A DNA stretch of 64,000 nt from Buttiauxella sp965119215 (GCA_965119215.1 CBCPKK010000006.1:84411-148410), one strand, 5' to 3'; shown: positions 36,714-46,020, counted from the first letter of the stretch. Numbers and translations are program-made. The notes: generated from the letters alone by a model not told the origin.

Positions 36714-36742
36714 TAAAAAAACAGGACCGAAGTCCTGTTTTT
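36714..36742 (-). terminator. ompF terminator
   Basis: On the minus strand ACAGGAC/GTCCTGT with a TTCG loop is followed by a run of seven T residues, 32 bp after the porin stop codon. Confidence 0.9.
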
Positions 36743-36773
36743 AAACCATCCTTGCAACAAAGTTGCTGGATAA

Positions 36774-37943
36774 TTAGAACTGGTAAACGATACCAACAGC
36801 AGCCTGGTCGTCTGTAGCCAGACCAGCAGCTTTGCTGTAATCGTTGTCATCAAGCATGTTGAACTTATACGCAGCGTATACGTTCATGTTTTTGTTGAAG
36901 TAGTACCAGGTACCCACTTCTACGTATTTAACCAAGTCAGCATCGCCGCCACCGAAGGTAGCACCATGTGCAGTACGGCCAATCAGGTCTTTACCTTTAG
37001 ACTGCACGTAACCAATGGATGGACGCAGACCGAAATCGAACTGGTACTGAACTACAGCTTCAATGTTCTGAGTTTTGTTGGCGAAGTTGTTATCAGCTTC
37101 ACGAGTCATGTTCTGAGTTTCAGCATACATCAAAGCAGCATAAACATTGTTTGCATCGTATTTAGCAGCGGTGGACCATGCTTCAGCTTGATCGCCACCA
37201 GCACTTGCCCATTTCGCGTTGGTAGCAGCATCACGTTGTTCAAAGGTACGGTTAGCAGACTCATAACCAGCAGCAAGGCTGAAGCCTTCGCCGAAGTCAT
37301 AAGAAACAGAAGAACTTACACCGTCGCCGTTTGCTTTAGCGCCGTTGCCGCCGTAACCAAGGGTGGTTACGCCGTTATCATCAACGCTTGGAGCAACTTT
37401 GTTGCTACGGTCGTTTTTGCCCTGGTACTGAACAGCGAACGCCAGGCCGTCAACCAGACCGAAGAAGTTGCTGTTACGGTAAGTCAGAAGACCAGTAGAA
37501 CGGCCGTTCATGAAGTTGTCGGTAGCCGCCCAAGAATCGCCGCCCCACTCAACCAGCATATCGGTATAAGCCGCTACGTCGTAGATTGCGCCGTAGTTAC
37601 GGCCGTAATCCAGTGAGCCTGCATCACCAAATTTCAGACCAGCAAATGCCAGACGAGTAGCTGTACCCTGAGTGCCTTCCGCGTTGGAGGCATTCATGTT
37701 GTATTCCCACTGGCCGTAACCAACCAGTTGGTCATTGATCTGAGTTTCGCCTTTGAAACCGATACGAGCGTAGGTGGTATCAGCGTTGCTGGTGTCACCA
37801 TTGGTGGTCCAGATGTGCTCGCCTACAGCTTTGCCGTAGAAGTCCAGTTTGTTAGCGTTTTTGTTATAGATTTCTGCAGCGTTAGCTGCACCGGCTACCA
37901 GCAGAGCAGGGATTACCACTGCCAGAATATTGCGCTTCATCAT
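36774..37943 (-). CDS. ompF: OmpF-type general porin
   Basis: This is a trimeric 16-stranded outer-membrane diffusion porin. The signal peptide 1-22 (ANA-AEIYN) is followed by a 367-residue mature chain ending in Phe, the beta-barrel assembly signal. It is longer than E. coli OmpF (362 precursor residues), with extended or rewritten surface loops (about 183-215 and 225-255). The constriction loop reads TDMLVEWGGDSW (127-138), where E. coli OmpF has PEFGGD. Location between asnS and aspC and the ompF-type promoter support ompF over ompC or phoE. Confidence 0.93.
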   Translation of the reverse strand: MMKRNILAVVIPALLVAGAANAAEIYNKNANKLDFYGKAVGEHIWTTNGDTSNADTTYARIGFKGETQINDQLVGYGQWEYNMNASNAEGTQGTATRLAFAGLKFGDAGSLDYGRNYGAIYDVAAYTDMLVEWGGDSWAATDNFMNGRSTGLLTYRNSNFFGLVDGLAFAVQYQGKNDRSNKVAPSVDDNGVTTLGYGGNGAKANGDGVSSSVSYDFGEGFSLAAGYESANRTFEQRDAATNAKWASAGGDQAEAWSTAAKYDANNVYAALMYAETQNMTREADNNFANKTQNIEAVVQYQFDFGLRPSIGYVQSKGKDLIGRTAHGATFGGGDADLVKYVEVGTWYYFNKNMNVYAAYKFNMLDDNDYSKAAGLATDDQAAVGIVYQF

Positions 37944-38048
37944 TATTTATTACCCTCATTGGTTTTTTTTGTGACACCTGCCACTGCCGTCAATAATTCT
38001 GTACGGAACTATTGATGAGAGTTTGGTGTCTTTCTGTATCTGTCAGGC

Positions 38049-38077
38049 ATCTTTCCATCCATGAAACCGTTTCGCTA
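38049..38077 (-). promoter_or_regulatory. ompF core promoter
   Basis: On the minus strand -35 TAGCGA (38077-38072), a 17-bp spacer and -10 AAAGAT (38054-38049) lie about 105 nt before the ATG. These unusual hexamers are, to my recollection, those of E. coli ompF, an intrinsically weak promoter that needs OmpR. The 5' leader ends with an AT-rich GAGGG ribosome binding region (37944-37959) like that targeted by MicF in E. coli. Confidence 0.8.
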
Positions 38078-38142
38078 GCCTGAAAGTGCTACAAACATCG
38101 AGAGTTAGTTACAATAAGAAACTATGTGTAACTAAATATGTA
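38078..38142 (-). promoter_or_regulatory. OmpR-binding tract upstream of ompF
   Basis: Three OmpR-like segments lie in tandem upstream of -35. On the minus strand they read ATATTTAGTTACACATAG, TTATTGTAACTAACTCTC and GTTTGTAGCACTTTCA. Spacing resembles the F1-F2-F3 array at -100 to -40 of E. coli ompF. The rest of the 596-bp space up to asnS (about 38143-38500) is AT-rich with no gene I can support; it may hold the distal OmpR or IHF sites. Confidence 0.65.
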
Positions 38143-38497
38143 TTTTATGGAACTTTGTGAACTATCTCAAACTTCCTTGCCGCTTCGTATAAAAAAACAC
38201 CTTTCCTATCCTATATATATGAATTACTTATGTTTAATTTGTATAACGGATGATCTTGTTAATTTTTTGCTTACATTTGTACATTCTTTGAGTGATTTTT
38301 GGATGTCCAGACATCTGAGTGAAATTTATCCGAATGTGCTAAGTCAACTCTCAGAAGCAGTATGCAAGCGCAAAGCAGGGATGTTTTGTGATTGTTTATT
38401 TCGCAGACACAATTCGTAACTGGGGAGTTGAGGAATGGGGTTGAAATTGACGTTTGTTTAACTTTCGTTGAAGAAAAAAGACGTTTGAAGAGCAGGC

Positions 38498-38522
38498 AGA
38501 AAAAGGCCAGCAATGGCTGGCC
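38498..38522 (-). terminator. asnS terminator
   Basis: On the minus strand GGCCAGC/GCTGGCC with a 4-nt loop is followed by TTTTTCTG, 17 bp after the asnS stop. Confidence 0.85.
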
Positions 38523-38539
38523 CTGGAAAAATGTCGCTT

Positions 38540-39940
38540 TTAGAAGCTGGCGTTACGTGGTGTACGTGGGAATGGAATCACGTCACGAACGTTCTGAACA
38601 CCGGTTACATAGGCAATCAGACGCTCAAAACCAAGACCGAAACCGGAATGCGGAACGGTGCCGTAACGGCGCAGATCACGATACCACCAGTAGTCTTCTT
38701 TATTCAGACCCATCTCAGCCATACGCGCATCAAGCACATCCAGACGCTCTTCACGCTGAGAACCACCGATGATTTCGCCAATGCCTGGTGCTAACACGTC
38801 CATTGCAGCAACGGTTTTACCGTCTTCGTTAAGGCGCATATAGAAAGCCTTAATGTCTTTCGGATAGTTTTTCACAACCACCGGCGCTTTGAAGTGTTGC
38901 TCTGCAAGATAGCGTTCATGCTCAGAAGAAAGGTCAACGCCCCAGTAAACTGGGTTCTCGAATTTCTGACCACAATTCTCAAGAATTGTAACAGCGTCGG
39001 TGTAATCAACCTGCGCAAAGTCAGCTTCGATGAAGCGCTGTAAACGTTCCACTGCATCTTTGTCAACGCGCTCAGCGAAGAACTGCATGTCGTCCATGCG
39101 TTCATCAAGAACGGCCTTAAAGACGTACTTCAGCATGGCTTCCGCCAGACCTGCAACATCGTCCAGGTTTGCAAAAGCCACTTCTGGCTCCAGCATCCAG
39201 AACTCAGCCAGGTGGCGGCTGGTGTTGGAGTTTTCCGCGCGGAAAGTTGGGCCAAAGGTATAAACCTTGGACAGGGCGCATGCATAGGTTTCGCCGTTCA
39301 ACTGACCGGATACGGTCAGGAACGCTTCTTTACCAAAGAAGTCTTTATCGAAATCGATTTTGCCCGCTTCGGTACGCGGCAGGTTTTCCATATCCAGCGT
39401 TGATACGCGGAACATCTCACCAGCACCTTCGGTATCGGAGGCGGTGATAAGCGGTGTAGACACCCAGAAATAACCCTGCTCATGGAAGAAGCGATGCAGC
39501 GCTTGCGCCAGAGTATGACGAACGCGAGCAACAGCGCCAATCATGTTAGTGCGCGGGCGCAGGTGAGCCACTTCACGCAGATACTCAATACTGTGGCGTT
39601 TAGCCGCCATCGGATAAGTATCAGGATCGTCAACCCAGCCGGTCACTTCTACTTGAGTGGCCTGGATTTCAAAGCTCTGGCCCTGACCGAGAGACTCGAC
39701 AACTTTACCCGTGACAACAACGGAACAGCCGGTTGTCAGGCGCAGTACGTCATCATTGTAATTAGGCAGAGAATTATTAATGACGGCCTGTACAGGAGAG
39801 AAGCAGGAACCGTCATAAACGGCGAGGAAGGAGATACCAGCTTTTGAATCTCTTCGAGTACGCACCCACCCGCGCACGGTGACTTCTTGGTCAACGGCTA
39901 CACGGCCCTGGAGTACGTCGGCTACAGGCACAACGCTCAT
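38540..39940 (-). CDS. asnS: Asparaginyl-tRNA synthetase
   Basis: This class IIb aminoacyl-tRNA synthetase charges tRNA-Asn. The N-terminal OB-fold anticodon-binding domain (about 1-110, VTVRGWVRTRR) is followed by the catalytic domain. Class II motif 2 appears in TFGPTFRAENSNTSRHLAEFWMLEPE and motif 3 in GFGLGFERLIAYVTG. The 466 residues match E. coli. AGAGAG precedes the ATG. It sits upstream of the ompF-type porin on the same strand. Confidence 0.98.
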   Translation of the reverse strand: MSVVPVADVLQGRVAVDQEVTVRGWVRTRRDSKAGISFLAVYDGSCFSPVQAVINNSLPNYNDDVLRLTTGCSVVVTGKVVESLGQGQSFEIQATQVEVTGWVDDPDTYPMAAKRHSIEYLREVAHLRPRTNMIGAVARVRHTLAQALHRFFHEQGYFWVSTPLITASDTEGAGEMFRVSTLDMENLPRTEAGKIDFDKDFFGKEAFLTVSGQLNGETYACALSKVYTFGPTFRAENSNTSRHLAEFWMLEPEVAFANLDDVAGLAEAMLKYVFKAVLDERMDDMQFFAERVDKDAVERLQRFIEADFAQVDYTDAVTILENCGQKFENPVYWGVDLSSEHERYLAEQHFKAPVVVKNYPKDIKAFYMRLNEDGKTVAAMDVLAPGIGEIIGGSQREERLDVLDARMAEMGLNKEDYWWYRDLRRYGTVPHSGFGLGFERLIAYVTGVQNVRDVIPFPRTPRNASF

Positions 39941-40071
39941 ATTTTTCTCTCTATAAAATGGTCAGTGACAAAAAATTACCCACAATTGGGGGTTATCTAT
40001 GTTACCTGTCGCGAGCCGACAGACAAGCAGAAAAATCAAAGGAGATGAAGAAATACAATAAAGAAAGAAAC

Positions 40072-40099
40072 CTATGGGCATGATGAATATCACCCATAG
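40072..40099 (-). terminator. Candidate pncB terminator
   Basis: On the minus strand the 7-bp stem CTATGGG/CCCATAG with a 14-nt loop is followed by GTTTCTTTC. The loop is large and the U-tract interrupted, so strength is uncertain. Confidence 0.5.
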
Positions 40100-40110
40100 A
40101 TTTATTTGAG

Positions 40111-41313
40111 TCAGCTGGCTTTCTTAACCAGCGGTAAATCGAAGGCTTTACGCAGGGCTCGAACAAAGGCTTTATCGTGGCAAATTGTTTTGCCTGGGCT
40201 GTCGGACAGTTTGGCTACGGGTTTACCGTTACACTCCACCAGCTTGATAACAATATTCAGCGGTTTGACCTGCGGAATATCGCACGTCAGGCGGGTACCA
40301 ATCCCAAAACTCAGATTGACGCGCGTGCTGAAATGACGATAAAGCTCAATGGCTTTCGGTAAATCCAGGTTATCAGAGAACACCAGCACTTTGGTTTTCG
40401 GATCTATACCCAGCTTTTCATAATGAGCGATCGCTTTTTCGCCCCATTCAAACGGGTCACCTGAATCGTGGCGCAACCCCTGGTACTGGCGGGCAAAAGA
40501 CAGGTCAAAGTCACGTAAGAAGGCATCCATCGTGATGCAATCTGTTAGCGCAATGCCGAGTTGGTCAGGATATTCGTCAAGCCAGGCCTGGAGCGCGGCG
40601 CGTTGACTGTTGGCCAGAACGGGGCTGATTTGCTGATGCGCCTGGAACCATTCGTGAGCCTGAGTGCCCATTGGCGTTAAATTCAGGCGACGAGCCAGGT
40701 CGTAATTACTGGTGCCAACAAACCACGTTTCTTGTTGCAGGCGCTCAACGATAGCTTCCTGAACTTCACGTGAGAAGCGGCGGCGCGTGCCAAAGTCCAT
40801 CAAACGGAATGCAGAAAGGTCGATATCCGCCGTCAGCTCTTTGAACTGAACCAGTCTGCCTTCCAGGCTATCCAGCGCCATTTGCGGGGTAACGCCCGGC
40901 GAGCGGTTCTGATGCACCACTTCACTGATCACCGCCAGCAATGGCACTTCCCACATAATCACTTCCAGCCACGGCCCGGTAAGACGAATGTCTAAATGGC
41001 CGTTGTTATTGCTGATGTGTACCTGAGTGGGATCGTAGCGGAAAGTACGCAGCCACGAGAGATAGTCCGCTTCAAAGAATGGCAGACCTTCAAGGAAGGT
41101 GAACTCCTCGTCGCTGAGCGCGAGGTGGCGCATAAAATCAACCTGTTCACGGATGGCATCTGCATAAACGCCCAGCAGATCGTCGCCGCGGCAGCGGAAT
41201 TCGGCCGCGACATTCACGTCGTGATAACAGTGGAAAACCGCTTGCTGCATATGAAGCTTATAGGCGTCAGTATCCAGAAGCGTTTGCAAAATCGGGGAAG
41301 CGTGTCGTGTCAT
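40111..41313 (-). CDS. pncB: Nicotinate phosphoribosyltransferase
   Basis: This NAD salvage enzyme makes nicotinate mononucleotide from nicotinate and PRPP with ATP hydrolysis. The conserved DTDAYKLHMQQAVFH opening, the GTSNYDLARR block and GTQAHEW with the phosphorylated histidine are present. The start at 41313 gives 400 residues, the E. coli length (MTRHASPILQTLLDTDAYK). An in-frame ATG at 41328 sits directly against GAGAGG and would add five residues; neither start has an ideal ribosome binding site. Confidence 0.95.
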   Translation of the reverse strand: MTRHASPILQTLLDTDAYKLHMQQAVFHCYHDVNVAAEFRCRGDDLLGVYADAIREQVDFMRHLALSDEEFTFLEGLPFFEADYLSWLRTFRYDPTQVHISNNNGHLDIRLTGPWLEVIMWEVPLLAVISEVVHQNRSPGVTPQMALDSLEGRLVQFKELTADIDLSAFRLMDFGTRRRFSREVQEAIVERLQQETWFVGTSNYDLARRLNLTPMGTQAHEWFQAHQQISPVLANSQRAALQAWLDEYPDQLGIALTDCITMDAFLRDFDLSFARQYQGLRHDSGDPFEWGEKAIAHYEKLGIDPKTKVLVFSDNLDLPKAIELYRHFSTRVNLSFGIGTRLTCDIPQVKPLNIVIKLVECNGKPVAKLSDSPGKTICHDKAFVRALRKAFDLPLVKKAS

Positions 41314-41419
41314 GGCGCGTTGCAGCATCCTCTCACAGGAGCGTTTCCATCAAAGGCTAAGCAGATAAAAGACGCAGGAGTATACCCTGATTATCTGTTT
41401 ATTAAACCTGGATCACAAC

Positions 41420-41614
41420 ATACCCGTCATACTTCAAGCTGTGGGGGTGTTGGCTGCACTCACTTACCCCAGTCACTTACCTTAGTAAGCTCCTGGGGAT
41501 AAGCTCCCTTGCCGCGTTACTCGGCCTTTGGCCTCGCCCCTTCGGGGCCAGCGCAAGCGCTGTTCAAAAACGCTTTAAGCGTTTTAGTCCCACAACTCGA
41601 ATTATTTAGGGTAT
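41420..41614. repeat. ERIC element with an internal ~70-bp insertion
   Basis: The ends ATACCCGTCATACTTCAAGC and CTCGAATTATTTAGGGTAT form the terminal inverted repeat of an ERIC (IRU) element. The centre CCCCAGTCACTTAC...GTAAGCTCCTGGGG holds the two conserved ERIC-PCR primer regions. The element is 195 bp rather than about 127 bp. The extra ~70 bp (about 41518-41588) is built of four small hairpins: GGCC/GGCC, GCCCC/GGGGC, CAGCGC/GCGCTG and AAAACGCTT/AAGCGTTTT. It occupies much of the 461-bp space between divergent pncB and pepN; the remainder holds no gene. Confidence 0.9.
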
Positions 41615-41774
41615 ATACGAGCGTTTATAGTCGATGGCAATTCGTGCCGATTGTTATAACAATGTAGCAATTCATGTGAGAAGCCCAGAAAAGATGATGA
41701 TTCTGCGTGGCAACATTAGGGCAACAGGAATAGACTGAACTCCGCAAACTTACGGATGATGTATAAGGTTTTTT

Positions 41775-44387
41775 ATGACACAACAGCCACAAGCCAAATA
41801 TCGCCACGACTACCGTGCGCCGGATTACACGATTACCGATATCGATTTGACCTTTGACCTTGATGCCACAAAAACCCTGGTCACTGCTATTAGCCAAATT
41901 AGCCGCCAGGGTGCAGCAGATGCGCCTTTGCGTCTTGATGGTGAAGATCTGACTCTGGTTTCTATCGACGTTAACGGTGTCGCCTGGGAGCATTACCGTC
42001 AGGAAGAGGGCGCATTGATTATTGAATCACTGCCAGAAGCCTTCACGCTGACCATCGTTAACGAAATCAGCCCTGCAACTAATACCGCCCTGGAAGGTCT
42101 TTATCTTTCCGGCGATGCGCTTTGCACACAGTGTGAAGCCGAAGGTTTCCGCCACATTACCTGGTATCTTGACCGACCAGACGTTCTGGCGCGCTTCACC
42201 ACCAAAATCATTGCTGATAAAAACCAATATCCTTTCCTTTTATCTAACGGTAACCGCATTGCCGAAGGTGAGCTGGATAACGGTCGTCACTGGGTGCAAT
42301 GGCAAGATCCGTTCCCAAAACCTTGTTACCTGTTTGCGCTGGTGGCGGGTGATTTCGATGTCCTGCGTGATACCTACAAAACGCGTTCAGGCCGCGATGT
42401 GGCGCTGGAGCTGTTTGTCGACCGTGGCAATCTTGACCGCGCAAGCTGGGCGATGACCTCCCTGAAAGCGTCAATGAAGTGGGATGAAACCCGTTTCGGC
42501 CTTGAGTATGACCTCGACATTTATATGATTGTCGCCGTGGATTTCTTCAACATGGGCGCGATGGAGAATAAAGGCCTGAACGTCTTTAACTCCAAATATG
42601 TGCTGGCACGTGCTGAAACCGCTACCGATAAAGACTACCTCGACATCGAGCGTGTTATCGGCCACGAATATTTCCATAACTGGACCGGCAACCGCGTAAC
42701 TTGCCGCGACTGGTTCCAGTTAAGCCTGAAAGAAGGGCTGACTGTATTCCGCGATCAAGAATTTAGCTCTGACCTTGGCTCACGTGCGGTAAACCGCATT
42801 CAAAACGTGCGTACCATGCGCGCGATGCAGTTTGCTGAAGATGCAAGTCCAATGGCGCACCCAATTCGCCCGGATAAAGTGATTGAAATGAATAACTTCT
42901 ATACGCTGACCGTGTATGAGAAGGGTTCAGAAGTCATCCGTATGCTGCACACTTTATTGGGTGAAGAGAATTTCCAGAAAGGGATGCAACTCTACTTTGA
43001 ACGCCATGACGGCAGCGCTGCGACCTGTGATGATTTCGTCCAGGCAATGGAAGATGCGTCAAACGTTGACCTGTCTCATTTCCGTCGTTGGTACAGCCAG
43101 GCGGGCACGCCAGTGGTCACCGTGCATGATGACTATGACCCAGAAAATGAGCTGTATACGCTGACCATCAGCCAGGCAACGCCGCCAACTGCGGAGCAAC
43201 AGGAAAAACACCCGTTACATATTCCGTTCGATATCGAACTGTATGACAACGAAGGTAAAGTGATCCCGCTGCAGAAAAATGGCCACCCGATTCACCACGT
43301 ACTGAATGTGACTCAGGCAGAGCAGACGTTTGTCTTTGATAACGTCTATTTCCAGCCGGTTCCGTCCTTGCTGCGTGAGTTCTCAGCGCCAGTGAAACTG
43401 GAATACAAATGGAGTGACCAGCAGCTGACGTTCCTGATGCGCCATGCCCGCAACGATTTCTCCCGTTGGGACGCCGCGCAAAGCCTGCTGGCAACCTACA
43501 TCAAACTGAATGTAAACCGCAGCCAGCAGGGCCAGCCTCTGTCACTGCCTCTACATGTTGCTGATGCGTTCCGTGCCATTTTGCTGGATGAGAAAATCGA
43601 CCCAGCTCTGGCCGCAGAAATTCTGACGCTGCCATCGCAAAACGAAATTGCTGAGCTGTTCCAGAAAATCGATCCACAGGCTATTGCCGCGGTGCATGAA
43701 GCGTTAACCCGCACGCTGGCAAACGAACTGGCGGACGAATTCCTGGTGGTTTACAACGCGAATAAACTCGATGAGTATCGCGTTGAACATGCGGATATCG
43801 GCAAACGTGCGCTGCGTAATACCTGCCTGCGTTATCTGGCCTTTGGTGATAAACAACTCGCTGAGCAACTGGTGCGTAAACAGTACCAAAGTGCAGACAA
43901 CATGACGGATTCTATTGCCGCCTTGGCTGCCAGTGTTGCTGCGCAATTACCTTGCCGTACCGAGCTGCTGGCTGCGTTTGATGAGAAATGGCATCAGGAC
44001 GGTCTGGTCATGGACAAGTGGTTTGTTTTGCAAGCGACTAGCCCAGCGGCTGACACGCTGAGCAAAGTGCGTGAATTGCTGAACCACCGCTCATTTAGCA
44101 TGGGTAACCCGAACCGCGTTCGTTCTCTGATTGGCGCGTTTGCTGCGGGCAACCCAGCGGCGTTCCACGCGATCGATGGTAGCGGTTATCAATTTATGGT
44201 GGAAATGCTCAGCGAGCTGAACCACCGTAACCCGCAGGTGGCGTCACGTCTGATTGAGCCGTTAATTCGACTGAAACGTTACGATGCAAAACGTCAGGAA
44301 ATGATGCGTGCGGCACTGGAACAGCTGAAAGGGTTGGAAAACTTGTCGGGTGATTTGTTCGAGAAAATCACTAAAGCGTTGGCGTAA
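41775..44387 (+). CDS. pepN: Aminopeptidase N
   Basis: This cytosolic M1-family zinc aminopeptidase is a major broad-specificity peptidase in peptide turnover. The exopeptidase motif GAMEN (near 261) and zinc motif HEYFH with downstream glutamate in LKEGLTVF (near 297-320) are intact. Four domains follow the E. coli order: an N-terminal beta domain, a catalytic domain, a beta sandwich and a C-terminal helical domain. The 870 residues match E. coli. The ATG lies downstream of AAGG; the ERIC element is about 160 bp upstream. Confidence 0.98.
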   Translation: MTQQPQAKYRHDYRAPDYTITDIDLTFDLDATKTLVTAISQISRQGAADAPLRLDGEDLTLVSIDVNGVAWEHYRQEEGALIIESLPEAFTLTIVNEISPATNTALEGLYLSGDALCTQCEAEGFRHITWYLDRPDVLARFTTKIIADKNQYPFLLSNGNRIAEGELDNGRHWVQWQDPFPKPCYLFALVAGDFDVLRDTYKTRSGRDVALELFVDRGNLDRASWAMTSLKASMKWDETRFGLEYDLDIYMIVAVDFFNMGAMENKGLNVFNSKYVLARAETATDKDYLDIERVIGHEYFHNWTGNRVTCRDWFQLSLKEGLTVFRDQEFSSDLGSRAVNRIQNVRTMRAMQFAEDASPMAHPIRPDKVIEMNNFYTLTVYEKGSEVIRMLHTLLGEENFQKGMQLYFERHDGSAATCDDFVQAMEDASNVDLSHFRRWYSQAGTPVVTVHDDYDPENELYTLTISQATPPTAEQQEKHPLHIPFDIELYDNEGKVIPLQKNGHPIHHVLNVTQAEQTFVFDNVYFQPVPSLLREFSAPVKLEYKWSDQQLTFLMRHARNDFSRWDAAQSLLATYIKLNVNRSQQGQPLSLPLHVADAFRAILLDEKIDPALAAEILTLPSQNEIAELFQKIDPQAIAAVHEALTRTLANELADEFLVVYNANKLDEYRVEHADIGKRALRNTCLRYLAFGDKQLAEQLVRKQYQSADNMTDSIAALAASVAAQLPCRTELLAAFDEKWHQDGLVMDKWFVLQATSPAADTLSKVRELLNHRSFSMGNPNRVRSLIGAFAAGNPAAFHAIDGSGYQFMVEMLSELNHRNPQVASRLIEPLIRLKRYDAKRQEMMRAALEQLKGLENLSGDLFEKITKALA

Positions 44388-44394
44388 TGCAAAT

Positions 44395-44440
44395 GCCCTC
44401 TGTCCTGTCCTCTCTTTGTAAGAGTTAACAGGAAGAGGGC
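44395..44440. terminator. Hairpin between convergent pepN and ssuB
   Basis: GCCCTCT(G)TCCTGT pairs with ACAGGAAGAGGGC, a 13-bp stem with one bulged G and a 19-nt loop. U-tracts are poor on both sides, so it is a possible shared weak terminator. Confidence 0.45.
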
Positions 44441-44448
44441 ACTCTTCG

Positions 44449-45222
44449 TTAACCGGTGCGCACCACGCGTTCCGGTTCTTCCACAACCTGCCGTTTCATC
44501 ACTCGTTCCAAAACCTGCGCTTCCAGTTCAGCCAGCCGGACAGAGCCGAGCTTACGTGGGCGAGGTAAATCAACGCTCAGGTCGAGGCCTATTTTTCCTT
44601 CTTCAATCAGCAACACGCGGTCTGCCATAGCGACGGCCTCACTGACATCGTGCGTCACCAACAACACCGTAAAACCATGCTCCTGCCACAGAGAAACGAT
44701 CAACTCCTGCATTTCAATACGCGTCAGGGCATCCAGTGCGCCCAACGGCTCATCAAGCAGCAACAGACGTGGGCGATGAATCAGCGCTCGCGCCAGTGCC
44801 ACACGCTGTTTTTGCCCGCCAGAAAGCGCAGCTGGCCATTCAGTAGCGCGATTGGCAAGCCCAACCGCTTCAAGTGCTCTTGTTGCCGCCTCTTTCCAGT
44901 TTCCTTTTAATCCTAACCCGACGTTGTTGATCACCGATTTCCACGGCAGCAAACGGGCATCCTGAAACATTAAACGCGTTTCATCCTGGCTTTCGCGCAA
45001 GGGCGCATTTCCGGCAATTAACGACCCGCCATTGGGATTCTCCAGACCCGCCAGCAAACGCAGCAACGTACTTTTGCCGCCGCCGCTGCGACCGACCACC
45101 GCGACAAACTGCCCGGCAGGAATGTGTAACTCGAGTTCATCGAGAATCGTTTTATTGCCGTAGCGCTTCGTCACGCTGTTAAGGAGTAGGGGAGTCCCCT
45201 GATTTAAACGAGCGGTATTCAT
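44449..45222 (-). CDS. ssuB: Alkanesulfonate ABC transporter ATPase SsuB
   Basis: This is the cytosolic ATPase of the SsuABC importer for aliphatic sulfonates. Walker A GRSGGGKST (near 42), signature LSGGQKQRVALARAL, Walker B LLLLDEPLGALD and the H-loop VTHD are intact. The 257 residues are close to E. coli. Its start overlaps the ssuC stop by 4 nt. It is the last gene of ssuEADCB. Confidence 0.97.
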   Translation of the reverse strand: MNTARLNQGTPLLLNSVTKRYGNKTILDELELHIPAGQFVAVVGRSGGGKSTLLRLLAGLENPNGGSLIAGNAPLRESQDETRLMFQDARLLPWKSVINNVGLGLKGNWKEAATRALEAVGLANRATEWPAALSGGQKQRVALARALIHRPRLLLLDEPLGALDALTRIEMQELIVSLWQEHGFTVLLVTHDVSEAVAMADRVLLIEEGKIGLDLSVDLPRPRKLGSVRLAELEAQVLERVMKRQVVEEPERVVRTG

Positions 45223-46010
45223 GCGTTCTCCTCCTGTAACTGGTAGGCCGGGTGCCAGCGCAGCCAGACACGTTCGAGTAATTGCGCGCTGATATCAGCC
45301 AGCTTGCCGAGTAGGGCATAAAGAATGATGGCAACAACTACCACATCGGTTTGCAGAAATTCGCGGGCGTTCATCGCCAGGTAGCCAATCCCTGAATTGG
45401 CAGAAATGGTTTCTGCGACGATCAACGTCAGCCACATCAGGCCCAATGCGAAACGAATACCAACCATAATCGAAGGCAGAGCACCGGGCAGAATCACTTG
45501 GGCGAACAAACTAAAGCCGGATAACCCGTAACTGCGCGCCATTTCCAGCAAGCCCTGGTCGATATTGCGGATACCGTGCCAGGTATTAATGTAAATCGGG
45601 AATAGCGTGCCGAGTGCGACCAGGAAAATTTTGGCTGATTCATCAATACCGAACCACAAAATCACTAGCGGGATCAGCGCCAGGTGTGGAACGTTACGCA
45701 GCATCTGAATCGAGCTGTCCAGCAGACGCTCTCCCCAACGGGAAAGGCCGCTAATTAGCCCAAGCACTAACCCCAAAGAACCGCCAATACTGAAACCAAT
45801 CACCGCACGCCATGAGCTGATTGCCAGGTGTTGCCACAATTCACCGCTGGCTGAGAGATTCCAGAATGCGACCACAACCCCTTCCGGCGAAGGGAGGATG
45901 CGTGTGGAAAGCCAGCCTGCGCTAGAAGAAATCTGCCATATAGCGATAACGGCGACTGGCAGCACCCACGGCGCCAGTCTCAACAACAGTTTGTGCGTTG
46001 ATGGGGTCAT
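45219..46010 (-). CDS. ssuC: Alkanesulfonate ABC transporter permease SsuC
   Basis: This is the inner-membrane permease of SsuABC. About six hydrophobic segments are visible, and the EAA loop is seen as EMARSYGLSGFSLFAQVILPGALPSIMVG. The start at 46010 (MTPSTHKLLL) gives 263 residues, as in E. coli, with AAGGAG upstream. An in-frame ATG 45 nt earlier would lie within ssuD. It lies 10 bp after the ssuD stop. Confidence 0.96.
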   Translation of the reverse strand: MTPSTHKLLLRLAPWVLPVAVIAIWQISSSAGWLSTRILPSPEGVVVAFWNLSASGELWQHLAISSWRAVIGFSIGGSLGLVLGLISGLSRWGERLLDSSIQMLRNVPHLALIPLVILWFGIDESAKIFLVALGTLFPIYINTWHGIRNIDQGLLEMARSYGLSGFSLFAQVILPGALPSIMVGIRFALGLMWLTLIVAETISANSGIGYLAMNAREFLQTDVVVVAIILYALLGKLADISAQLLERVWLRWHPAYQLQEENA

Positions 46011-46020
46011 GGGTGGCTCC

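Noticed and set aside
45241..45270. REP-like string GTAGGCCGGGTGCC in ssuC
   Set aside because: It is inside conserved coding sequence and lacks the matching second arm.
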